Positions 1 through 6,516 of a stretch of 41,966 nt of DNA are shown piece by piece (within the stretch, counting starts at the first letter, position 1; each line of letters opens with the position of its first letter). Position numbers and translations under genes: made by a program. The DNA lies in the NCBI GenBank assembly GCA_003598015.1, contig QZKE01000017.1:1-41966 (forward strand). Reading direction: 5' to 3'. Under the pieces are notes generated by a model that was not told the origin of the DNA, made no database searches, and worked only from the letters and a program-made list of their open reading frames with translations. The stretch is from Actinomycetota bacterium (GTDB lineage Bacteria; Actinomycetota; Geothermincolia; Geothermincolales; RBG-13-55-18).

Positions 1-57
1 CCCTGGGTGAAAGATGTCCTTATGGGTCTGGCGGGCTATGCCAAGATAGCGTGTTGA
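1..57 (+). CDS. C-terminal tail of an upstream gene (partial)
   Basis: Frame 1 is open from the window edge to a TGA at 55-57 and would encode 18 residues ending WVKDVLMGLAGYAKIAC-like. The tail is too short to assign a family. It is called only because the frame is open and a new AT-rich promoter region starts after it; it could be non-coding. Confidence 0.25.
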   Translation, partial: PWVKDVLMGLAGYAKIAC

Positions 58-115
58 GGTTTTGTCGGGATGGGGTGCCTACTTTTTCTGGACAGCAACA
101 TCATACAATATAGTT

Positions 116-145
116 TTGTCAAAATCGGGTAAATCATTGTAATAT
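116..145 (+). promoter_or_regulatory. Candidate sigma-70 promoter for the CapD-type gene
   Basis: TTGTCA at 116-121 and TAATAT at 140-145 are separated by 18 bases, inside an AT-rich stretch unlike the GC-rich coding DNA. It lies about 90 bases upstream of the start at 238. Spacing and -10 fit a housekeeping promoter; no transcript data. Confidence 0.45.
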
Positions 146-237
146 TATAAGAGTCAAGGATAGGGCGAATCTAACCGAAGCTTGATTTGTAATGTATAAA
201 CTCTTGTTCAAGAACGGTTGAATTCACAGGAGTGTTC

Positions 238-2229
238 ATGCCCAAGGCGCGACGTTTTATAGTCTCGACACGGCCGTGGAAAATCGCCATCGATCTGGTG
301 GCGGTATTCCTGGGCTTCATAGTTTCCCTGGCGGTACGCTTTGAGTTCGCGATTCCCTCCGATTACATGCGTAGCTTCTGGCTGGCGATACCAGTAGTTA
401 TTGCCCTCTTCCTGGTCATGAATTTTCTGATGAGGATATATTCCGGGCGATGGAAGTATGCCAGTTTCGATGAACTTCTCAACCTTGCAAGCGCGGCAAC
501 CATAGCCACATCGCTGCTGTTCTTCGTGGTTGTCATCGTCCCGGGGGCACGCAGCTACATCCCGCTCTCGGTAGCGGTCATGGGCGGCGTCCTCGCTCTC
601 TTCGTAATGGCCTTCGCGCGTTTGCAGTTCCGCCTGCTGGGGGAGATGCGCATGCGGCGGGGGCAGCGGGGAGGCAAGAGGGTCCTCATCATCGGGGCGG
701 GCGAGGCGGGGGAGATGATCGCCCGGGACATGCTGCGCCATCCCGAGTACGATTACAGCCCGGTGGGGTTCGTGGACGACGACCCCGGGAAGAGGAAGCT
801 GGTCATCCAGGGTATCCCCGTCATGGGGGGCAGGGAGGACATCCCCAAGATAGTAAAGAGGCAGGAGGTAGACGAGATATTCATCGCCATCCCCTCGGCT
901 TCGGGCGAGATGGTGCGCGGGATACTTACCTTTTGCGAGGAGACGGGGGCGAAGATAAAGATCCTCCCCGGCATCTTCCAGTCCATGGCGGGGGAGATCG
1001 GGGTGGCGGCGGTGCGGGAGATTCAACTGGAGGACCTCCTGGGCCGGGAGCCGGTGGAGACCGACCTGGCCTCCATCTCCGCCTACGTCACGGACAAGGT
1101 CATCCTGGTCACCGGGGCCGGGGGCTCCATAGGGTCGGAGCTGGCGCGGCAGCTCGCGGGCCTGGGGCCGAAGCTCCTCCTGCTCCTGGACAATGACGAG
1201 ACGGCCCTCTTCGACATGGAGTGCGAACTGACGCGCGCCCTCACCCCCTGCCCCTTCCACGTGCTGGTGGCGGACATCCGCGACTTCGACCGCATCCTCT
1301 CCATCTTCCGCCGGTACCGCCCGCAGGTGGTCTTCCACAGCGCGGCCTTAAAGCACGTGCCCATGATGGAGTACCACCCCTCGGAGGCGGTGAAGAACAA
1401 CGTCTACGGCACCCGCAACCTGGCGGAGGCCTCCATCTACTTCGGGGTGGAGCGCTTCATACTCATATCCACGGACAAGGCGGTGCACCCGGTGAACGTC
1501 ATGGGGGCCACCAAGCGGGTATCGGAGATGCTGCTCAAGGGGTACTCGGGCATCATCAAGACCCTCTTCACCGCGGTGCGTTTCGGCAACGTCCTGGGCT
1601 CGCGGGGCAGCGTGGTGCCCACCTTCATGCGCCAGATCGAGGAGGGAGGGCCGGTGCTGGTGACCCATCCCGAGATCACCCGCTACTTCATGACCGTGCA
1701 GGAGGCGGCCCAGCTGGTCATCCAGGCGGGGGCTTTCACCAGGGGGGGCGACACCTTCATCCTGGACATGGGGGAGCCGGTGAGGATAATCGACCTGGCC
1801 GCCGAGATGCTGCGCCTCATGGGGAAGGAGAAGACGGTAAAGATAAAGGTGACGGGCCTGCGGCCGGGGGAGAAGCTGCACGAGGAGTTGTCCTTCCCGG
1901 TGGAGGAGCTCATGCGCACGCCCCACCCCAAGATAGACAAGGTTTGGCACGAGAAAGAGGTGCAGCTCGACCTGGTGGCCCTGGTGGACGGGCTCATCGC
2001 GGCGGCCATGCGCGACGACGAGGAACGCGTGCGCGTGCTGCTGGCCGGGCTGGTCCCCACCTACGAACCCTCGGTCCCCGGCACAGGGGTCGGCCCTGGA
2101 CTTATGCCTCTGCGTGCGGTGGCGGAGGCTGGGGCTGTAGGGGGGTCAGGGCTTGACATGCCGGAAGGCACGGTGCAGCCTCAACCGCATGCATCACCCG
2201 GCACGCAACCCGCTGACCCCCATCTATGA
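238..2229 (+). CDS. Membrane NDP-sugar 4,6-dehydratase (CapD/WbpM/PglF type)
   Basis: Polytopic enzyme that, in its family, dehydrates UDP-GlcNAc (or a similar nucleotide sugar) for polysaccharide or glycan precursor synthesis. Four hydrophobic segments occupy about residues 13-125, followed by a first Rossmann-like domain (GAGEAGEM near residue 153) and the catalytic SDR domain starting VTGAGGSIGSE near 291, with HSAALKHVPMMEYHP and STDKAVHPVNVMGATKR (about 411-427). The ATG at 238 is chosen because AGGAG at 228-232 sits 5 bases before it; a GTG at 232 overlaps that site. Family homology should end near LLAGLVPTYEPS; the last 49 residues (from 2080) are encoded by an R1 repeat, another GGGGTC repeat and a 44-bp tandem repeat, which also supplies the stop. 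The exact substrate is not determined. Confidence 0.9.
   Translation: MPKARRFIVSTRPWKIAIDLVAVFLGFIVSLAVRFEFAIPSDYMRSFWLAIPVVIALFLVMNFLMRIYSGRWKYASFDELLNLASAATIATSLLFFVVVIVPGARSYIPLSVAVMGGVLALFVMAFARLQFRLLGEMRMRRGQRGGKRVLIIGAGEAGEMIARDMLRHPEYDYSPVGFVDDDPGKRKLVIQGIPVMGGREDIPKIVKRQEVDEIFIAIPSASGEMVRGILTFCEETGAKIKILPGIFQSMAGEIGVAAVREIQLEDLLGREPVETDLASISAYVTDKVILVTGAGGSIGSELARQLAGLGPKLLLLLDNDETALFDMECELTRALTPCPFHVLVADIRDFDRILSIFRRYRPQVVFHSAALKHVPMMEYHPSEAVKNNVYGTRNLAEASIYFGVERFILISTDKAVHPVNVMGATKRVSEMLLKGYSGIIKTLFTAVRFGNVLGSRGSVVPTFMRQIEEGGPVLVTHPEITRYFMTVQEAAQLVIQAGAFTRGGDTFILDMGEPVRIIDLAAEMLRLMGKEKTVKIKVTGLRPGEKLHEELSFPVEELMRTPHPKIDKVWHEKEVQLDLVALVDGLIAAAMRDDEERVRVLLAGLVPTYEPSVPGTGVGPGLMPLRAVAEAGAVGGSGLDMPEGTVQPQPHASPGTQPADPHL
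2080..2109 (-). repeat. R1 repeat inside the 3' end of the CapD-type gene
   Basis: Starts GGCACAGGGGTCGG and ends GGACTTATGCCT, a one-base variant of the 31-bp R1 family. It is translated in frame as GTGVGPGLMP. This is the only R1 copy lying within a recognisable gene's reading frame. Confidence 0.9.
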
Positions 2230-2310
2230 AGCATGCATCCCCCGGCACGCAACCCGCTGACCCCCATCTATGAAGCATGCATCCCCCGGCACGCAACCCG
2301 CTGACCCCCA
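2142..2310 (+). repeat. GGGGTC variant plus 44-bp tandem repeat (2.8 copies)
   Basis: A GGGGTCAGGGCTTGACATG variant occupies 2142-2164. From 2187 a 44-base unit beginning GCATGCATC and containing GGCACGCAACCCGCTGACCC repeats at 2187, 2231 and 2275 with nearly no change; the third copy is partial. The first unit contains the TGA at 2227-2229 that terminates the upstream gene. Read on the minus strand, the unit holds GGGGGTCAGCGGGTTGCGTG followed by CCGG, aligning with the other GGGGTC repeats. Confidence 0.9.
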
Positions 2311-2569
2311 ATGACGCCAAGCAATAATTCGGCGGGTGGCAGTAGATCAAGGCCAGAATCATCCTGTGCAGGCTCTGTAGATCGTAGCCCGGCCGGTTGC
2401 TTATGTCCGTCCCGATAATCCTGCTCAGGAAACAGGCTGTGTAATCCGCTTCGTCTATCCGGGACGAACTGGTTTGCGTTGCGGATGTTGGGGTAGAATC
2501 TCTCTTAGATAGGGCAATCACCGGGCTACTCATCCCCTGCCGGTCGGCTATGCTTGGAGGTGGAATAAA
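2311..2569. other. Intergenic region; possible minus-strand coding relic
   Basis: No convincing intact gene. On the minus strand, from an ATG near 2533, a reading frame gives protein-like sequence (SRIIGTDISNRPGYDLQ, then ILALIYCHPPNYC) before running into the tandem repeat. It may be a relic, but no family was recognised. On the plus strand the Shine-Dalgarno site of the next gene (GGAGG 2556-2560) is at the end. Confidence 0.3.
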
Positions 2570-2842
2570 ATGACTCCTGGAACGATCCCGATTTCCGCGA
2601 CGATCGAAAGCCAGTTTTACCTGCCGTACACCAAGATGGAGGGCCAGTTTGAAGCGCTGGACGTGGTTCTGCCGCCACTGGGAGGCGATTACTTGAGCGG
2701 GGAGTTCTCGGGCGGGCGGCGTGCCTACGCGGCGATGAGGGGCGGCGCCGGCGCCAAACCCGGATCGGCCTACCTGGCGCCGAGTTATCAAGTCCTCGAT
2801 GGCCTCAAGCACTATCCCAGTCTCTGCTGGGGCACGGCGTGA
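2570..2842 (+). CDS. Small hypothetical protein (90 aa)
   Basis: ATG at 2570 is preceded by GGAGG at 2556-2560 (9-base spacing), and the gene ends 30 bases before the phospholipase-D-type gene, so both are probably cotranscribed. The protein has no signal peptide or membrane segment; it has a hydrophilic start (ISATIESQFYLPYTKM), a Gly-rich middle (GGDYLSGEFSGGRR, RGGAGAKPG) and a single Cys. I do not recognise a family. It could be an accessory protein for its neighbour or a decayed gene. Confidence 0.5.
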   Translation: MTPGTIPISATIESQFYLPYTKMEGQFEALDVVLPPLGGDYLSGEFSGGRRAYAAMRGGAGAKPGSAYLAPSYQVLDGLKHYPSLCWGTA

Positions 2843-2872
2843 CGCGTTGCGGGTCGGATGAGGAGGTTGGAC

Positions 2873-4564
2873 ATGAGAAATGCGATTAGCGGTAACGAGC
2901 TGCTGGTGAATTCCATCGCGGGGACGTACGTCGTGCTGCTGGGCATGGACGTCGCTGAAAACGCGAGGAAGGGGCTGTTGGGTTTCGCCATCCACAGAAC
3001 GGACCATACGGAGAAGGAGATGTACTGGCTCAGCGGCTTCAAGACTTTTAAAGAGACGTTGCCCCGCCCCACGCCCGGCCAGCTCGTATCCACCCGGGAG
3101 CATCCGGTACAGAGTTTTCACTGGGGCGACTATACCGCGAAACCGGACCACGAATACACGTACAGGGTCGTCCCACTGTATGGGACGCCACGCGGCATCG
3201 ACGCCGCGGAGGAGAGGTCGGTGGAGATCGACGTGAGCACGGAAAGGGAGAGGAAGGGGGCGCATTCCATCTATTTCAACCGGGGCGTAGCCGGCAGCCA
3301 GGCATATTCACGTAAATTCGGGGACGTGATGCCCGGCAGTGACGAGACCCTCGAATGGCTTTCGCGCGGCCTCGGTGAGGCCTTGATCCGCTTCATCACC
3401 CGCGCCCGTGGGAAGCGTTACGGGCTGCGCGCGGCGGTCTACGAGTTCAACTACCCGCCGGTGCTCGAGGCGTTCAGGAAAGCTTCTGAATCGGGGGCGG
3501 ACGTGAGCATAGTCTACGATTGCAGGGATGCGGAAATACGCGGAGAGAGCGTCGAGGCGATCGGAGCGGCCGGCATCGAACATTTGATGAAGTCGCGCAA
3601 GGCGGGCCCTTCCTACATCTCCCACAACAAATTCATCGTCCTGATAAAGGACGGCGTGCCGAGCGAGATATGGACCGGCTCGGCGAACTTCACCGATGGC
3701 GGGATCTACGGGCAGTCCAACGTCGGCCATGTCATACGCAGAAAGGATATTGCGGAGCGCTACCTGGACTACTGGAACGAGCTGTCCGGGGACCCCGGCA
3801 TGAAGGACTTCAAACTCTGGATAGAGGAGAACAACCCGTTGCCGGCGCCAACATCGGAGCCCATCGAGGTGGTCTTCAGCCCAAGGAAGAGCATCGACGC
3901 GCTCGAGCTGTATGCGGAGATGATGGACAATGCCCGGCACTGCGTCAATTTCACCGCCGCTTTCGGGGTAAATACCTACCTCTTCGAGGTCCTGAAGAAC
4001 GACAAGGATTACCTCCGCTTCCTGATACTCGATAACGCCGGAAGGCAGCAGAGCATGCGCGATAAGACCAGGGTGATCATGAAGGACAGGGAGAACCTGG
4101 TCGCCATAGGATCGTACATCGGCTCCGACAGCCTGCATCGCTGGCTGCGGGAGAGAATAGGCAAGCTCAATACCCATGTCAGGTATATCCACACCAAGTA
4201 CATGCTTATCGATGCGCTCGGCGAAGACCCCGTGGTGATATCGGGTTCCGCCAACTTCAGCGAGAACTCCGTAAGATGCAACGATGAGAATATGCTGATC
4301 ATCAGGGGCGACAAGCGCGTAGCGGACATCTACCTCGGGGAGTTCATGCGCCTGTTCCACCATTACTATTTTCGTAACGTGGCGAAGCGATTCCTGGAGA
4401 TGTACCAGCAGGCGGGAGCGAGTGGCGGTGACGGCGCGAAAGGGAAGCCGGATACCTCCAAGCTTCCCTATCTCGAGCCGAACGATGCATGGACGGCCCC
4501 GTTCTTCGATCCTGGCACCGTCAAGTTCAAGGAACGGCTGCTGTACAGCGGTAAGTACTGCTGA
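2873..4564 (+). CDS. Phospholipase-D-fold protein with two HKD regions
   Basis: About 563 residues. The ATG at 2873 is preferred over 2858 because AGGAGG (2861-2866) lies between them with 6-base spacing to 2873. Residues about 1-110 look like a small beta-rich domain (ending EYTYRVVPLYGTP). Two PLD half-sites follow: HNKFIVLIKDG with WTGSANFTDGG (H251, K253) and HTKYMLID with ISGSANFSENS (H440, K442, D447). The second matches HxK(x)4D exactly; in the first, the residue at the Asp position is Ile, with an Asp two positions later. PLD-fold enzymes attack phosphodiesters in lipids or nucleic acids by a His nucleophile. No signal peptide is visible, so a cytoplasmic nuclease or lipid role is open. 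Confidence 0.8.
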   Translation: MRNAISGNELLVNSIAGTYVVLLGMDVAENARKGLLGFAIHRTDHTEKEMYWLSGFKTFKETLPRPTPGQLVSTREHPVQSFHWGDYTAKPDHEYTYRVVPLYGTPRGIDAAEERSVEIDVSTERERKGAHSIYFNRGVAGSQAYSRKFGDVMPGSDETLEWLSRGLGEALIRFITRARGKRYGLRAAVYEFNYPPVLEAFRKASESGADVSIVYDCRDAEIRGESVEAIGAAGIEHLMKSRKAGPSYISHNKFIVLIKDGVPSEIWTGSANFTDGGIYGQSNVGHVIRRKDIAERYLDYWNELSGDPGMKDFKLWIEENNPLPAPTSEPIEVVFSPRKSIDALELYAEMMDNARHCVNFTAAFGVNTYLFEVLKNDKDYLRFLILDNAGRQQSMRDKTRVIMKDRENLVAIGSYIGSDSLHRWLRERIGKLNTHVRYIHTKYMLIDALGEDPVVISGSANFSENSVRCNDENMLIIRGDKRVADIYLGEFMRLFHHYYFRNVAKRFLEMYQQAGASGGDGAKGKPDTSKLPYLEPNDAWTAPFFDPGTVKFKERLLYSGKYC

Positions 4565-4567
4565 GCC

Positions 4568-4975
4568 TCACAGGTGATGGGGATATAAGAAGCGGTCCGC
4601 GTGCTCCCACAGGGTATCGGCGGCGATGCGCTCGTAAACCTGGGAGAGGTGCTGCGGCAGCCCTTTTTGTATCTCGTCCATCGCCCGCTGCGGGCGGCCC
4701 ATCTCCAGGTCCCCTTTCATCGGGAAGACGAAGCGGAACCAGAAGGCGAAGAACTCGTCCTTTATGCGGTACAGGCCCTTCTTGCTCTTGGCGGGTCTCT
4801 CCTCGGTGACCGGTATCTCCCTCTCCACGATATCCAGGTCGGAGAGGACCAGCAGGTACTTGTTGGCGGTGGCATGGGGGATGCCGGTGGCGCCCACTAT
4901 CTCCGAGAGCTTCCTCTTCCCCTGCGCGATGGCCTGGAGCAGGGCGAAAAAGTAACGGGGCGCGCGCCATCGCAA
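4568..4975 (-). pseudogene. C-terminal remnant of an AAA ATPase with DUF234 tail
   Basis: The 135-residue frame contains a winged-helix-like part (KLSEIVGATGIPHATANKYL) followed by YRIKDEFFAFWFRFVFP, the hallmark of the DUF234 region at the end of archaeal-type ATPases (PF01637/PF03008). The normal N-terminal ATPase domain of about 300 residues is missing: an in-frame stop lies 12 bases before the TTG start at 4975, and no Walker motifs occur upstream. It is most likely a truncated relic, convergent with and 3 bases from the PLD gene. Confidence 0.65.
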
Positions 4976-5177
4976 ATCACCGCCCTCTCAGATACCGGGT
5001 CAGAATAAGATAGGGTAGTATATTCGTTTTTCGGTTCCCGGGCCAGGCAGCGAGGATTGTTTGTTTGTGGTCATCAGGATCAACCGAAACGAATATGCGG
5101 CCCCACTTACCCCGCTTACCCCATGGTATATTGAAATAGCCTCGAGGGCGCGGCCTGTAAGTCCGGTGGGAAAGATG

Positions 5178-5746
5178 TCAAGGGCGGCGGGGGAGGGTGG
5201 TCATATATCCACACATGCACCTGTGGAGAGGGCCGGGCACGTTGAGAACGCTTCGTCGCCGAGGACGGCTCCTCGCAATGACATGGACGGGGGCCTTCGC
5301 ATAGCTCTTAGGCAGAAGGAAGAGAATCTCGTCGAAGCAGCTATGAGCGAAGGCGGAAATATGTTCGATCTCCTTTCGGGACACTATGCCCCTTGTCTCA
5401 TAGACCGCCCGGTTGCGCTTCTGACGCATTTTCTGGAGTCTCTCAACATCGTCTTTAAACGCATCGGGGGGGCTTCTTTCATGAACCTGAAGACATTCAG
5501 ATGCTTGCCTTCGCTTCTCGGCCGGTATCCCAGGAAGTTCATATAGGCGACGGATGTCTGGAGGATACCGTTGTAAGCGATGCTGAAAGCCCAATCCCGG
5601 TCGATCGAAGCAACGCTTGAGGATATTGAGATGTCGTGTCTTGCCGCTCGCAGATGCTCTACGATCTCTCGCAAAGCCAGACCCCTATTTAATCGGGGTA
5701 ATCCTCGGCATGTAACACACTTGGCATGCAAGGTGTCTATTGACAT
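5178..5746 (-). pseudogene. HEPN-domain gene broken by a frameshift at a C7 run
   Basis: The first reading frame encodes an N-terminal HEPN-like half (REIVEHLRAARHDI, DRDWAFSIAYNGILQTSVAY, EGKHLNVFRFMKEA). A second frame carries the missing half (DAFKDDVERLQKM, RQKRNRAVYETRG, ISAFAHSCFDEILFLL). The frames swap at seven Cs (G7 on the plus strand, 5466-5472); one additional C would restore a continuous protein. HEPN proteins often act as RNases or as partners of MNT-type nucleotidyltransferases; no such partner is adjacent. The distal end runs into a CATTGCGAG-type repeat (5244-5284). It could be a sequencing error, a phase-variable tract or a true pseudogene. Confidence 0.6.
5244..5284 (-). 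repeat. CATTGCGAGGAGC...CGAAGC interspersed hairpin
   Basis: On the minus strand it reads CATTGCGAGGAGCCGTCC, then TCGGCGACGAAGCGTTCTC. The same CATTGCGAG/GAAGC module recurs at about 15563, 15615, 22191, 25449, 28651 and 41388-41545, here as a solitary copy at the end of the broken HEPN gene. Confidence 0.7.
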
Positions 5747-5795
5747 TAGTCCATAAGTAGATTAATCTACAAATGGATTATTCTACAAGTAGATT
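5740..5795 (+). promoter_or_regulatory. Promoter/operator of the RHH-RelE module
   Basis: TTGACA (5740-5745), a 17-base spacer and TAATCT (5763-5768) form a good promoter. The -10 is embedded in a perfect 14-base palindrome GTAGATTAATCTAC (5757-5770). A second imperfect palindrome TCTAC-AA-GTAGA lies at 5782-5793, giving four GTAGA half-sites. Ribbon-helix-helix antitoxins usually repress their own promoter at such half-sites, so this is a likely autoregulatory operator. Confidence 0.65.
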
Positions 5796-5817
5796 CATAG
5801 GAGAGGGAGGTGATCGA

Positions 5818-6057
5818 ATGTCAACGGTTACAGTACGCATCCCTGAAGATAAGCGAGATGAATTAAAAGTGATTGCCAGTTTGGAGAAAAGGAGTATCAA
5901 GGACGTCCTTACCGAGCTCATCGATGAGTATGTGGAAAGACACCGCGAAACCCTTGAGCTGCTTTCAAGGCCCGAATGGATAGAGGTGATCAGAAAGGGG
6001 AAGGAAGAGATCGCGAAAGGGGTAAAAGGAAAGGCCCTGGATGAACTGGCAGATTGA
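5818..6057 (+). CDS. Ribbon-helix-helix (CopG-type) antitoxin
   Basis: 79-residue protein starting MSTVTVRIPEDKRDELKVIA, a beta strand followed by helices typical of RHH DNA-binding antitoxins, with a helical toxin-binding tail (EWIEVIRKGKEEIAKG). The ATG at 5818 follows GGGAGGTGA (5805-5813); the longer frame from 5773 lies inside the operator and is unlikely. Its stop overlaps the next start by 17 bases, the usual coupling of a type II toxin-antitoxin pair. The partner toxin appears truncated, so the antitoxin may now act alone. Confidence 0.8.
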   Translation: MSTVTVRIPEDKRDELKVIASLEKRSIKDVLTELIDEYVERHRETLELLSRPEWIEVIRKGKEEIAKGVKGKALDELAD

Positions 6058-6259
6058 GGTCAAGCCAACGGCGGAGAGGCAATATCGCAAGCTCGACAGG
6101 AAGACCAGGGTAAGAACAAAAGAAACACTCTATTCTCTGGAAAAAGCGCCGAACCCACTCCATCATAAAGACGTTAGAGCGCTCACGGGGGAACTGCATG
6201 GAGACTGGCGTCTGAGAGTTGGCGGCTGGGCGATTACCAGAAGGGTATCGAAGACCTGA
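6041..6259 (+). pseudogene. RelE/ParE-type toxin, C-terminally truncated
   Basis: Begins MNWQIEVKPTAERQYRKLD and reaches DVRALTGELHGDWRLRVGG, a typical RelE-superfamily sequence (mRNA-cleaving or gyrase-targeting toxin). The family normally continues with a strand such as yRIiYxi and a catalytic C-terminus to about 85-90 residues. Here homology stops at about residue 62 and a foreign frame adds AITRRVSKT. The junction at about 6222-6226 is where a TPR-gene tail begins. Probably non-functional, hence tolerated with only its antitoxin. Confidence 0.7.
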
Positions 6260-6438
6260 GCGCGGCTATCCAGTTGAACCTGGAATATGCGTGGGCATAT
6301 TACCTCAGGGGCCTGCTCTACGTAGCCACGAACCAGATAGATGCGGGCATAGCCGACCTGGTCAAGGTCGTGGAGCTGGACCCGCAGAACGAAGACGCGA
6401 AGCAGATCCTGCGGGAACTCGGCGTCCCCGGCTATTGA
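6226..6438 (+). pseudogene. 3' fragment of a TPR gene fused behind the RelE stub
   Basis: In the frame from 6226 to the TGA at 6436 it encodes LGDYQKGIEDLSAAIQLN, then AYYLRGLLYVATNQIDAG and ends QILRELGVPGY. The same 70 codons end the complete TPR gene at 23714-25378 (LGNLQKGVEDATAAIQVN ... QVLRELGVPGY), with moderate divergence. There is no start codon or ribosome site, so it is a relic of a paralog whose 5' part was replaced by the RHH/RelE module. Confidence 0.8.
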
Positions 6439-6516
6439 GGCAAGTGCCGCTCCGTCCCGGTCCCGGCCTGACCGGTGATAACGGCAATGCCTAGGCCTAT
6501 TCCGAGACCCCTGGGC

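Noticed and set aside
2102..3265. Long minus-strand frame (387 aa) opposite the small gene and PLD gene
   Set aside because: It is antisense to a well-supported plus-strand gene and runs through the 44-bp tandem repeat; only the 2310-2533 part looks protein-like and was noted as a possible relic.
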